From assembly GCA_003151895.1 (NCBI GenBank), contig PLYX01000200.1:1-32480 (forward strand): a stretch of DNA of 32,480 bases, read 5' to 3'. Made by a program: the position numbers and the translations under genes. The first letter of the stretch is position 1; each line of letters begins with the position of its first letter. The stretch is from Solirubrobacterales bacterium (GTDB lineage: Bacteria; Actinomycetota; Thermoleophilia; Solirubrobacterales; Solirubrobacteraceae). The notes beneath the pieces were generated by a model, which had not been told where the DNA came from, searched no databases, and was given only the letters and a program-made list of their open reading frames with translations. Of the stretch, positions 14,777 through 23,442 are shown one piece after another.

Positions 14777-15604
14777 ATGGCCGTCAGCCGAGCAGACATC
14801 GAAGCGGAGCTAGGCTCGTGCGAAGAGGCCGAACGCATTGGCTCCGAAAGTGGGAGCGGCGAGTGCTGGAGAGTGGTCCGAGGAGGCACTGTGTTGGCCT
14901 GCAAGGTCGTAGTCAAGGGCGTCGAACCCGAGCGGTTCGAGCGCGAGGTGGAAGCACTCCAGCGGATCACGTCGCCTCGGGTTGTCCGAGTCGTCGGACG
15001 GGGCGAACTCACGACCGCCTCTGATGGCCAAGCCCATCCGTACCTGCTGAGCGACTTTCTACACGGAGGCGATGTGCGCCATAACTTGGCCGCAATCGGG
15101 CAGCCTTCGGACGCTCAGCTACGTGCGTTTATCGCTGGGACCCTGGAAGGACTGGAGGCCCTCCACGCCGCGAACGTGGTCCATCGAGACCTCAAGCCTG
15201 AAAACGTCGTACTCCTCGGAGGGGACTGGGCGGCGCCCGTCATCATCGACTTGGGGCTCTCCAGGCTCGTGGACCTCAGCTCGGTCACGCTCTATCCATG
15301 GGTAGGAGGAACGTGGCCGTACATGGCGCCAGAGCAACTCCGTGCCGAACGTGCAATGGACCGCACCGATCTGTGGGCGCTGGCCGTGATCACTGGGGAG
15401 TTGGCCGCGGGTGAACATCCGTTCCGCCGTGGTGAGACGAGCCCGCCGGTCGATTGGGACGCGAGGTTGCAGACGGGAATCATGGTGCCCGGCAGCCGGC
15501 CGGCTGGTCTTCGTGATTGGGTGCAAGCTGTCGGCGACTATGCGGCGTACCGACGTCCGACGGCGACCCGCGCCCGCGAACTATTGGACGCCGTATGGCC
15601 GTAG
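14777..15604 (+). CDS. Cytoplasmic Hanks-type serine/threonine protein kinase
   Basis: 275 residues, a bare kinase domain with no membrane segment. Gly-rich loop at 23-29, ATP-binding lysine K43 (LACKVV), catalytic loop HRDLKPEN at 136-143, metal-binding DLG at 158-160, APE at 184-186 and the DLW helix at 198-200. All essential residues are present, so it should be active. It overlaps the next gene by ten bases, so the downstream protein is the likely substrate or partner. TAGGCT, ten bases before the ATG, is a candidate -10. It is bounded upstream by the AbiE operator. Confidence 0.85.
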   Translation: MAVSRADIEAELGSCEEAERIGSESGSGECWRVVRGGTVLACKVVVKGVEPERFEREVEALQRITSPRVVRVVGRGELTTASDGQAHPYLLSDFLHGGDVRHNLAAIGQPSDAQLRAFIAGTLEGLEALHAANVVHRDLKPENVVLLGGDWAAPVIIDLGLSRLVDLSSVTLYPWVGGTWPYMAPEQLRAERAMDRTDLWALAVITGELAAGEHPFRRGETSPPVDWDARLQTGIMVPGSRPAGLRDWVQAVGDYAAYRRPTATRARELLDAVWP

Positions 15605-16734
15605 CACTCGTCCGAGCGGGATTTTGGCTCCAACACGCCAGTAACGAGGCCGAGCAACTCCTCACGTTCGCCGACGAACTGGGGCAGACGGCCGCGGGTC
15701 GTCCTGGCGTGGCGCTGGGACCAGTCAACGTGCCAAAAGCTCTCAACGCCCACTTTCAGCGGGCGCGGCGAGCGGGTGACGCCATCCTCGATCCACATGG
15801 GCAGATGCTCGACCTTGATCCCACAAAGCGATCCGAAAAACATTTCCCGTGGCTGGCACTCAACCCGCGCCCAGCGACGCAGGTGCAATGGCAGCAGTGG
15901 ATGCAGCAGGCGCTCGACCACCAACTATCCGCAGTGCTCCGTGGCTCTGCCCCACCGCCGTCATTCGTGATGACCGCGTCACCGCGTATGCAGGCTGCCC
16001 GGGGCGCTCTGGAACTCTATCCCGTGCTTGATGCAGCAACAGAAGTAACCGCTCAAGTGCCTCCCGGCACCGACTGCTGGCTGTCCGCGTCGGTGGACCG
16101 GACCTACCTCCGCGAGGAGCCACATCTGACGCGCCTCGCCAACGCCCTGCTCGCCACAGGCGCCAACGGCGTCGTGTTCCGAGCCTCTCACTCCCAGCTC
16201 CCGCCCGTGGACGATTCGCGCTATCTGCACGGGCTGCGCGAGATCGTGGAGGCGTGCGCCGAAAACGACGTCCGCCTCTACCTTCCTAACACCGGCTGGG
16301 TGGGCTGGCTGGCTATGGGCCTAGGCGCCTGGGGCTTCTCGGGCGGAATGTCTGCAACGTCGTGGGTTGACAAGGTCGCGTCTCCGATGAGACGGCCCGA
16401 ATTGCCGAGCTTGCCGTACTTCGAGCACCAGTTGCTGCGGAGCGTCCCGTGGCGAGTCCACGAACAGCTCGTCTCCGAGCCCGGCTATCAGCCTTGCGTC
16501 TGTGCGGATTGCGCGGCAATGGGCGCTAACCATGACCTCGCGCTCGCCAAGCGCCACCAACTCCGCCATGCCCACGAAGCTGGCACCGCACTAAGCGGCC
16601 TTCCACGCGCCCAGCGGCGAGCCGTTGTGGCGACTCGCCTCGATACGGCAATCGCGTTTTGTGACGGCCTGTCAAGCGCTGTTGCAGCCCGAATCGACGG
16701 CAACTTCCTCGACCGTTGGCGAGCGCTGGTGTAG
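15595..16734 (+). CDS. TIM-barrel protein with TGT-like zinc motif
   Basis: 379 residues. The middle alternates strands and helices as in a TIM barrel (DCWLSASVDRTY, ANGVVFRASHSQL, DVRLYLPNTGW, AWGFSGGMS). C301-V-C-A-D-C306 with His residues at 321, 325 and 327 matches the CxCxxC...H zinc site that ends the barrel of tRNA-guanine transglycosylases; DILDPHG near the N-terminus could be an active-site strand. This suggests a base-exchange or DpdA-like enzyme, but the TGT link rests on the zinc motif and overall layout only. ATG at 15595 overlaps the kinase stop. The pair may be a two-gene defence unit. Confidence 0.5.
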   Translation: MAVALVRAGFWLQHASNEAEQLLTFADELGQTAAGRPGVALGPVNVPKALNAHFQRARRAGDAILDPHGQMLDLDPTKRSEKHFPWLALNPRPATQVQWQQWMQQALDHQLSAVLRGSAPPPSFVMTASPRMQAARGALELYPVLDAATEVTAQVPPGTDCWLSASVDRTYLREEPHLTRLANALLATGANGVVFRASHSQLPPVDDSRYLHGLREIVEACAENDVRLYLPNTGWVGWLAMGLGAWGFSGGMSATSWVDKVASPMRRPELPSLPYFEHQLLRSVPWRVHEQLVSEPGYQPCVCADCAAMGANHDLALAKRHQLRHAHEAGTALSGLPRAQRRAVVATRLDTAIAFCDGLSSAVAARIDGNFLDRWRALV

Positions 16735-17406
16735 CTACTGAGCGTCTATCGCAGCGGCTTCAGTCTCAGCAACAGCCCAGGCCCGCTCTGCTATGAGCGC
16801 GCGGAGCCAACGATGGCGACGGCCTGCGGCCGGCGGGGTGACCACACGCAGACTGCCGTCGGTCCCGAGCACAGCAAGCCCGACCCCAAACTGTCTGAAG
16901 TACCCGACGGCGGCCACGGCCGGTCGGGCTCGGGCCTGATCGAGCACCACCCAAGAGCGATCTGCGCTGAGCGCAAAATTGTCGGCCTGCTTCAGCGCGT
17001 CGCGCCACTTGCTGAGCTTTAGCTCAACAGCAGTGACGTGCGCCACCACCGGCCGCCACCTCCCGGTCGCGCGAGCTGCGTCACCTGTCAATTCCACGAC
17101 GCCTAGCTCCTGGAGAGGTCGCAGCGTCGAACGAGACAGCGCACCCGGCGTGGAGCCGACCTTGTGAGCGAGCGTGCCAATCCGCATAGAGCGGTCACAT
17201 CGCAACAGGTCCAGAACGCGGATGCGCAGTGGGGAGCAGAGGGGACCGACATCGCTTGCCAGCCGATGCTTCAGGGCCGAGTGATCAAAGCGCACAGCCA
17301 CGAGGTCTGCGATGCCGACCGCCGCTGGCACCTCGGGGACCACGAGATGAGAAATCTCCGAACGAGGCATGAGACGTCCAACCTGGCTGGCTACCAGCGA
17401 GGTCAT
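16735..17406 (-). CDS. PD-(D/E)XK nuclease-like protein with inserted winged helix
   Basis: 223 residues. VVPEVPAAVGIADLVAVRF (E25, D34) and AVELKLSKWRDALKQA (E128-x-K130, Q140) give the D...ExK...Q order of the PD-(D/E)XK fold. Between them residues 56-110 form a winged helix (RIRVLDLLRCDRSMRIGTLA, LSRSTLRPLQELGVVELTG). A DNA-binding insert splitting the active site is unusual. ATG at 17406 is preceded by GGAGG at five bases; an upstream in-frame GTG at 17496 would add 30 residues (including FRWEAE, which could belong to the fold). The gene converges with the TGT-like gene with no gap. Confidence 0.6.
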   Translation of the reverse strand: MTSLVASQVGRLMPRSEISHLVVPEVPAAVGIADLVAVRFDHSALKHRLASDVGPLCSPLRIRVLDLLRCDRSMRIGTLAHKVGSTPGALSRSTLRPLQELGVVELTGDAARATGRWRPVVAHVTAVELKLSKWRDALKQADNFALSADRSWVVLDQARARPAVAAVGYFRQFGVGLAVLGTDGSLRVVTPPAAGRRHRWLRALIAERAWAVAETEAAAIDAQ

Positions 17407-17496
17407 CTCTGCCTCCCACCGGAACGCTGCCCGTATCGGCGATCCGCGGTGGGACGGTACCTCAGTTACGGTGGTGGTGGTCGCGGCTAGCGGCAC

Positions 17497-17810
17497 GAAG
17501 ACTCGGTGGTTCGCTGAGGATGGCTGGAACTCCTCATGCGTGCAACACGGCCTGCACTGATTCGAGGCTCATTTGGGCTGGGCTCGGGGCTCTCACCTAG
17601 GCTGCGCACAGTAGCCGAGGTGGCTCGAAGCTGGGTTGCTGCTGGCTTCCGTCTGAGCGAGCAGGACCGTTAGGCGAGGCCGGGCAGGAGCAACCGGTCG
17701 GAGGCGGGTCATTCTCGGCGTTGACAGGCCCCCGTCATAGACTCAGGGACGCGCAGCTGCTCGCGATCGAGCAGGCCAGGCCCACATCGACGAGACTCAC
17801 TGGGGGCTCT
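17497..17810. other. Intergenic stretch with no recognised gene
   Basis: No open frame with coding character. A TTGACA at 17719-17724 is present, but no -10 lies at a usual distance from it. I see no clear terminator or repeat. Confidence 0.5.
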
Positions 17811-18953
17811 CTAGGCGGCGTTGTCGATCAGGACCAAACGCCGGCCGTCGGGCAGCACGCCGTCGGGGTAGGTTGCGGCGAGCTTCTGCGCTCGCGCGCG
17901 GTCGCGCACGCGCTGAAGCGAATAGAGGGCGGAGAAGAACACGTCGTCACGCTTGAGCGTGTCCTGCGCACGGGCCTTCTGGTTGTAGACCGTGCTCTCG
18001 CTGACCTTGCGCCGCGCGGCGATGTCGGGCACCTCGCTGTCGTTGAAGAAGTAGCTGTCGATCACCTCGCGCTGCGCGCTTGGCAATCGGCCGACCGCGA
18101 GACGGCAGGCTTCGCGCACCGGGTCGTGCGCGAAGAATTCCTCGACCACATCGAAGACGTCACGCATGCGAATTCGCGCGCGCCACTCGCGGTAGCCGCC
18201 GCGTTCGCTCATCTCGGGGCCCTCGACGGCCTCGAAGCCGGCCAGGGCGTTCTGGATCGCTTCGGCCTCGGCGACTGAGGCGCCGCTGGTCAGCGCCTCG
18301 GGCAGTTCGCCGCGGAGCTTGTCGAGTGCGCGCTGGGCGATTGTCTCGCGCAGCCAGGAGAAGAACCTCGCGGGCGGTTTCGCCGGGTAGCGAAAGACGG
18401 CCTCAAGCGCCGCTTCGCGTGTCACGTCATACAGGCGTTCGCGCTCGACGTGGCGGATCATCCGCGCCTCCTCTCGGTTCGCCCAGCTGACGTCGCGCGG
18501 CTGCGCGCTGATACCGCCGTGCGCGGTGACGAAGGCCTTGCTGACGCTGCGCCTCACCGGCTCGAACACGAGCATGAGGAAGATCACCAGGTGCTCGTTG
18601 GCGGCGGGATCGCGGCGCACCGTCGCAATCAGCGGTTCCAGCCAGCGCTGCTTCTCCGCCGCTCCCTTCATCGCCTCCAGCCACTTCCAGTGTTCGAGCA
18701 GTTTGCCGACGGGCTCGCCGTGCGGTAGGCGTTCGAGCTCAGCCAGGCGGCGGATCAGCGCGACCGTCTGTGCGTCGTGCGCCTCGAAGGCCTTGCGCCG
18801 CGCCGGCACGAAGGAGAGCTCGCGGCTGTAGAGCACTTTCGGCTCCTCCCCGTCCGGCAGACTCTCCTCGAACTCCTCTTCGCGCACGCGGCGCTGGCTG
18901 GATGCGAGATCCGGTCGCCAGCGGTTGTCAACTATTCGGTCAAAGTTCGCCAT
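17811..18953 (-). CDS. Sigma-70 region-4-like HTH protein
   Basis: 380 residues. The C-terminal third (about 281-340) reads ACRLAVGRLPSAQREVIDSY then FFNDSEVPDIAARRKVSEST, VYNQKARAQDTLKRD, a sigma region-4 type HTH of the sort found in sigma-like proteins of mobile elements. The N-terminal 250 residues are helical and charged; no proper region 2 is obvious, although ARFFSWLRETIAQRALDKLRGEL resembles the end of one. Start ATG follows AGGAGG by four bases. It could direct transcription of island genes; the duplicated motif near position 1269 is a possible target, but this is speculation. Confidence 0.65.
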   Translation of the reverse strand: MANFDRIVDNRWRPDLASSQRRVREEEFEESLPDGEEPKVLYSRELSFVPARRKAFEAHDAQTVALIRRLAELERLPHGEPVGKLLEHWKWLEAMKGAAEKQRWLEPLIATVRRDPAANEHLVIFLMLVFEPVRRSVSKAFVTAHGGISAQPRDVSWANREEARMIRHVERERLYDVTREAALEAVFRYPAKPPARFFSWLRETIAQRALDKLRGELPEALTSGASVAEAEAIQNALAGFEAVEGPEMSERGGYREWRARIRMRDVFDVVEEFFAHDPVREACRLAVGRLPSAQREVIDSYFFNDSEVPDIAARRKVSESTVYNQKARAQDTLKRDDVFFSALYSLQRVRDRARAQKLAATYPDGVLPDGRRLVLIDNAA

Positions 18954-19162
18954 GCTGCCTCCTGTTTATAGGGTGATCGCCGGACCACAACTCCGGCCTC
19001 TAACCCCACAGAACAGAGGCGATCTCTACTCCCGAAGCGATTGCCCGGGCGCGACCGCGTTGGCGGAACTGGTCGTGGGTCAACGAGCGCCTCATCGCGC
19101 TCGTCGCGGGCGCCGCACCGGCGGCTAAAGAGGCAGCCGGACCCGGCGCCTATCGTGAAGCC

Positions 19163-20113
19163 GTGTCCGACCCGCGCAAGCACCACTTCGTGGCGCAGGT
19201 TTATCAGCGAGGATTCGCGCGCCGCAAAGGCAAGTCCTTTTAGGTGCGCGTCCTGAACAAGAGATCAGGAGAGGGCGGCATCCGCAACGTGCGCGACGCG
19301 TTCTCGCAACGCGACTGGAACACGATCAAGACCAAGGAGGGGCTAAAGGAGTTTGGCGTCGAGCGTGTCTTGGCCGAGTTCATCGACGCTGAGGCGGCGT
19401 CCGCTCTGGAAGCGACGCGCGAGCACCAATTCCCCTTGAGCCGCCCCGATCGGGAGGCCCTCGCGATGTTCATGTCCGCTCAGCTATCGCGAGGCCGGGC
19501 AGTGCGCGAGGGATTGGCCGAGTCGATCGTCGAGGTCAACCGTCTGCTGCTTCGTATGGGAGCTGTCAACTACTCAGACGAGCGGTTGCGCGAGATCACC
19601 GGCCAGGAGCCCTCAGCCGAGCTGCGGGAGATGGTGGAGAACAGCGAGAAGTACGTCGAGATCCAGCCGACGAACGCAATGCTCCTGCACGCGATGTTTT
19701 CGGACGTCCAAGAGCTCGCTGAAATGATCGACAGGCGGACGTGGACGCTGGCGCGATTTGACTCGCCCTGTCTCTTCACGGGAGAGCACCCGTTCGTCCG
19801 CATCAACCCGTCCGGCGAGTCCATCGGGTTCGGCGTCGTGACGGCCGAGCAGCTGTATCTGCCGACGTCGCCTACCCAGGCCGTAGTGCTCTCCCATCCT
19901 TGGACGTCCTGGCCGGAGGCGCGCGTCGAGGGCGCCGAGGAGCTGGCGACGCGGCTCAATTGGGCGATGCTAAGCCATCCGTCGAATGAAGAGCTTCTGC
20001 TCCATCCAGACGTGCCGGGCCATCCGTTGCCGTCACCGGCGCTGCTCGCGAGAAACAGCGTGTGGCCATGGGGAGAGGATCCCGAGGCGAGTCGGGGACC
20101 TCCAGGCGCGTGA
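19163..20113 (+). pseudogene. DUF4238-family protein interrupted by one in-frame TAG
   Basis: From GTG 19163 the frame gives SDPRKHHFVAQVYQRGFA, the conserved N-terminal 'kHH.V.q.YL.gFa' of DUF4238, then stops at TAG 19241-19243 (GKSF-stop-VRVLNKRS) and continues in the same frame for 289 codons to 20113. The downstream part has the rest of the family: IDAEAASALEATREHQFPLS, REALAMFMSAQLSRGRAVRE, CLFTGEHPFV and TSPTQAVVLSHP. A -10-like TATCGT sits six bases before the GTG, suggesting leaderless expression. A restart at GTG 19244 would lose the HH motif. Either a recent nonsense mutation, a sequencing error or readthrough; members are often near defence genes, function unknown. Confidence 0.7.
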
Positions 20114-20155
20114 CGACGCCGGGTCCGTCGTGTGCCCTCTCATAGGATCACCGGG

Positions 20156-20755
20156 ATGCCAGGCGATCACCCGATAAGCCCCGAGGACCGAGAGCGCTAT
20201 TCCAAAGTCCTCGAAGAAATGGCGCACCGGCTCCGGGGCGCCCGAGAACATCTCGACGCTGAGCCCACGGTGGCGACCGTGGAGTACACCGCTCTCCAGC
20301 TTCGCAAGGTGCTGGAGCTGATCGTCATGGCCTCACTCGTAACGAACCGAGTCGCCATCGAAGGGATCAGTCAGGCGCTCGCGCGGGCCGACACCGACCA
20401 AGCACGAAGGCTGGCTCGGAAGGCAAACGCCTACTACTGGCCGAAGGCCACGGAGGTCAAGAACGACGGCTCCTTGGGGCCGGTCCCCGACGACGAGGTG
20501 TTGTCGGAGGAAGAATGGGGCAGAGCTTTTGGTCGGGCAAGCGATCTTCTGCACGCCGACAACCCCTACGCACCGCCCGTGGACATTCTGGCTGAGCACG
20601 TGGCACTAGCCGAGATTGAGCGTCGTCTGACGGGCCTGTTGGCGCAGCACGTCATGCTGTTGGCTGGCGCAGATCACCTGCTGATGGGCCAGATATCCGC
20701 CGACGAGGTAGCGGTGATCACGATGCACCGTGCACCCGAGTACAGTTCGATCTAA
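20156..20755 (+). CDS. Uncharacterised helical protein, possibly HEPN-like
   Basis: 199 residues. VEYTALQLRKVLELIVMASL is a typical helix of a family with 'lqLRkilE.ia..sL', followed by LARKANAYYWPKATEV and, later, RASDLLHADNPYA. This pattern suggests a helical HEPN-type bundle without a clear Rx4-6H catalytic motif. ATG at 20156 is chosen because TAGGAT ends seven bases before it, suggesting a leaderless transcript; an upstream in-frame start exists at 20132. It converges with the next gene (four-base overlap of stops). Confidence 0.55.
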   Translation: MPGDHPISPEDRERYSKVLEEMAHRLRGAREHLDAEPTVATVEYTALQLRKVLELIVMASLVTNRVAIEGISQALARADTDQARRLARKANAYYWPKATEVKNDGSLGPVPDDEVLSEEEWGRAFGRASDLLHADNPYAPPVDILAEHVALAEIERRLTGLLAQHVMLLAGADHLLMGQISADEVAVITMHRAPEYSSI

Positions 20756-21336
20756 CCCCTGGGCAGGGGACGGGGCGTGGCGCCGAAGCGCGCTCGGACG
20801 GTCCGGCCCGTGATCAGGCTTTGCAGGGCCGCACACAGACGCTCGCCTACCGGCACCATGAGGTCAAGGTGGATTTCTTTCCCGGCCCAGATGAAGGTCG
20901 AGAAATCCCCGACCCAGGTCGTCATGTAGTACCGGGACTCAGTTCCCACCCGGCGCACGAAGGCGTTGCCGCCGGGGATGCGGTCGTCTATCGAGTTCCA
21001 GTCCCGGCCGATGCGCCCGCCGAAGTGCTCTCGAACGTTCCGCATGCTTTTTGCGTGCGGCAGATGGCGATCGAACAGCTCAATGGCCTCCCGTAGACCA
21101 GCGTCCGTGGTGAGCTTCGCTGCTGCTTGGCAGGACTCCCGCAACCAGCGCACCGCCAGTAGCAGGAACCTGAGATCGGCCTCCCGCCGAGAACCTGTCG
21201 TGAAAAAGGCATCATCCTGCTCGGAACAATGCGCCACCCGATCACGCTGCATCCTGATCGCCTGCATGGCGTTTGTGGCTGACAGGTGGTGCAGCTCTAG
21301 CTGGTGCTGCTGGTCTGGCGTCAAGGTAGCCGCCAT
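20752..21336 (-). CDS. Uncharacterised helical protein
   Basis: 194 residues, mostly helical: MQAIRMQRDRVAHCSEQDDA, RFLLLAVRWLRESCQAAAKL, LFDRHLPHAKSMRNVREHFGG, then a strand-rich end YYMTTWVGDFSTFIWAGKEI. MRNVREHF looks like a 'RN..EH' helix found in some HEPN-like proteins. ATG at 21336. I do not recognise a function. It lies at the edge of the accessory region before a long non-coding stretch. Confidence 0.55.
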   Translation of the reverse strand: MAATLTPDQQHQLELHHLSATNAMQAIRMQRDRVAHCSEQDDAFFTTGSRREADLRFLLLAVRWLRESCQAAAKLTTDAGLREAIELFDRHLPHAKSMRNVREHFGGRIGRDWNSIDDRIPGGNAFVRRVGTESRYYMTTWVGDFSTFIWAGKEIHLDLMVPVGERLCAALQSLITGRTVRARFGATPRPLPRG

Positions 21337-22279
21337 GGCCCGACGGCGATGGTATGGGCGCCGGACAGCGCTCTGGCTACTGGTGAGCAGAAGCGCTTTG
21401 GGTGCAGCTCGCGGATGCCACGTCAGGGACGTTTTCGGCCAGCCCGTTCCAGCTCACGCACACGATCCCGCAGCCGTCCGACACACGGGCAGCGGTAAGT
21501 GATGAGCGTGCCCATCTGCCGTCGAACAACAGCTGTCGGCGGTCAGCCTGCGGCAAACCCTCAACCAACCAGCCAGTTCTCGCGCCAATCTCGCGCCAGT
21601 CCTACCGCGGACCGAGCGGTCTCCTGCGGTTTCTAGCGGTATCGAGGCATCCAGATCCCCTGGCGAAACCCGCCCAGATCCCGCGTAACAAAGCCAAATC
21701 TGGCTCTATAGAGCGAAAGATCGGCCGCGCCAGAACGTAGCGACCTCAAGCGCGGTTGGGATTTCGAGACCAATACAGCCGGATCTTGATGTGATGTCCA
21801 GTTCGACCAGCAGGCCAAGCTGGCCGGCCGAGTTTCAGCCCCCCGCCGACCCCCCGCCCCGTGCGCCTGCGAAGCCCGCGCCCGCGCACCTAGGTCCGCG
21901 AGCGACAGGGGCCGTGCGGGCGGCCCGCGGAGGATGCGCGAGCTGACCCGGAGGGTGCCCACGTGCACGAGCTCCCCTGACTCCAGCGCCCGCCTGCGCG
22001 GATCGTCGTCCATGTGCTCGCTGGCGATCACGACGAGCGGCCGGCTCGCGCCGTGCTCGGAGCGGACCCGGCAGGCTGCTGGAGTGCTCCAGCGCCGTGC
22101 CGGGCTCGAGCTGCAGGTCCCCCCAGCCCGCTCACCGGCCTACCGATGAGCCGCGATGACTACCGCTACCCCGCGTAGCAAGGGCCTCCGTAGACCTAGC
22201 TCCACGCCACGAAGTCGACCGGCGGTGCGTCCAGATCCCAAGGTTCTTCAATGCGATAGACGGTCGCGGATGTTTGGCA
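21337..22279. other. Long stretch without a secure gene beside tRNA-fMet
   Basis: About 940 bases next to the 3' end of the initiator tRNA gene. Both strands show only short or compositionally poor open frames, apart from a possible degraded gene at about 21,860-22,120. I found no integrase fragment or direct repeat of the tRNA 3' end. This looks like the worn edge of an island. Confidence 0.5.
21860..22120 (-). pseudogene. Possible frameshifted gene remnant
   Basis: On the minus strand one frame reads WGDLQLEPGTALEHSSSLPG and, after about 40 bases, another frame continues with SRPLVVIASEHMDDDPRRRA then LESGELVHVGTLRVSSRILR. Both stretches look like natural protein, and together they suggest one gene broken by a small indel. 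The family is not recognised and the evidence is compositional only. Confidence 0.25.
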
Positions 22280-22353
<74 letters not shown>

Positions 22354-22492
22354 TCGCACCACATGTTCTAGCAAAAAGAAGGCCCTCCCATAAGTCCCGG
22401 GTGTCGAATTCCACCGGCGCCCCTCCTTGTCGTTCAGGGCAACCCTCCCGTCGCTCGCCTTAAAACCCTATTGCCTTTACGATCCTCGCCTC

Positions 22493-23422
22493 ATGCGCAC
22501 AGCTGTGGTCGATATCGGCACGAACTCCACCCGTTTGCTCGTGGCGGACGTCGATCGCGCGTCGGGCGCGGTCGAGGAACTGCACCGCGAGTCGCAGGTG
22601 ACGCGTCTCGGCGACCGGGTGGATGCGGGCGGCAGGCTCTCCGAGGAGGCGATAAAGCGTGTGTTCGCCACGCTCGCCCATTACCGCGCCACGATCGACC
22701 GCTTCGACTGCGAGGCGAACCTCGCGGTGCTCACCTCCGCTGTCCGCGACGCCTCCAACGGCGCCGAGTTCACAAAGCGGGTGCGCTCGGAGTTCGGCCT
22801 CGACGCTCGTGTGCTCTCCGGCGACGAAGAGGCCCAGCTCACGTTTCTCGGCGCGATGAGCGACCGTGACGGCTCCTCGAATGAGCCGACCGTCGTGATC
22901 GACATCGGAGGGGGCTCGACCGAGTTCATCGTGGGCGCCGAACACACCGCCTCCTTCCATGTGTCGGTGCAAGCGGGGGTGTTGCGTATGAGCGAGCGCC
23001 ACATCCACACCGACCCGCCCTCCCCGCACGAGTTGCAGGATCTCGCCGCCGACACGCGCACGATCTTCCTTGGCGGCCTGCCCCCAGAGCAGTGCTCGTC
23101 GGTGACGCGCGGCATCGCCGTGGCGGGTACCGCCACCTCGGCCGCCGCCATCGACCAGGAGCTCAACCCCTACGACCCCGAGCGTGTGCACGGCTACCCC
23201 CTGTTGCTCGCCACGGTCGAACTGCTCATCGCACGTCTCGCCGACATGACCGAAGCCCGGCGCCGCCAGGTGGTGGGGTTGCATCCCGACCGGGCCCCCA
23301 CGATCGTCGCCGGGATGATCCTGCTGGACGAGGCGATGAAGGCGTTCGACTTGGACCATGTGGAGGTCTCAGAGCACGACATCCTGCGCGGCGGGGCGCT
23401 CCGTCTCGCCGGGATGGGTTGA
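22493..23422 (+). CDS. ppx: Ppx/GppA-family exopolyphosphatase
   Basis: 309 residues of the ASKHA fold. MRTAVVDIGTNSTRLLVADV is phosphate-1; VIDIGGGSTEFIVG (about 137-150) is phosphate-2; later SVTRGIAVAGTATSAAAIDQEL is a third family block. Members release phosphate from polyphosphate ends or hydrolyse pppGpp. The ATG at 22493 is chosen since the family starts at this Met; the longer upstream frame reads into non-coding sequence. It is a compact single-domain form (about 310 residues) like those of other actinobacteria. It is divergent from the initiator tRNA. Confidence 0.9.
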   Translation: MRTAVVDIGTNSTRLLVADVDRASGAVEELHRESQVTRLGDRVDAGGRLSEEAIKRVFATLAHYRATIDRFDCEANLAVLTSAVRDASNGAEFTKRVRSEFGLDARVLSGDEEAQLTFLGAMSDRDGSSNEPTVVIDIGGGSTEFIVGAEHTASFHVSVQAGVLRMSERHIHTDPPSPHELQDLAADTRTIFLGGLPPEQCSSVTRGIAVAGTATSAAAIDQELNPYDPERVHGYPLLLATVELLIARLADMTEARRRQVVGLHPDRAPTIVAGMILLDEAMKAFDLDHVEVSEHDILRGGALRLAGMG

Positions 23423-23442
23423 CCCCGTCGGACTGCCCCCCG

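Noticed and set aside
17719..17749. Promoter with TTGACA
   Set aside because: The only TAxxxT nearby (TAGACT) is 11 bases away, too close for a -10, and no gene starts downstream on that strand.
22460..23359. 299-codon minus-strand open frame
   Set aside because: Antisense to ppx, which has clear motifs; the opposite frame has no recognisable domain.
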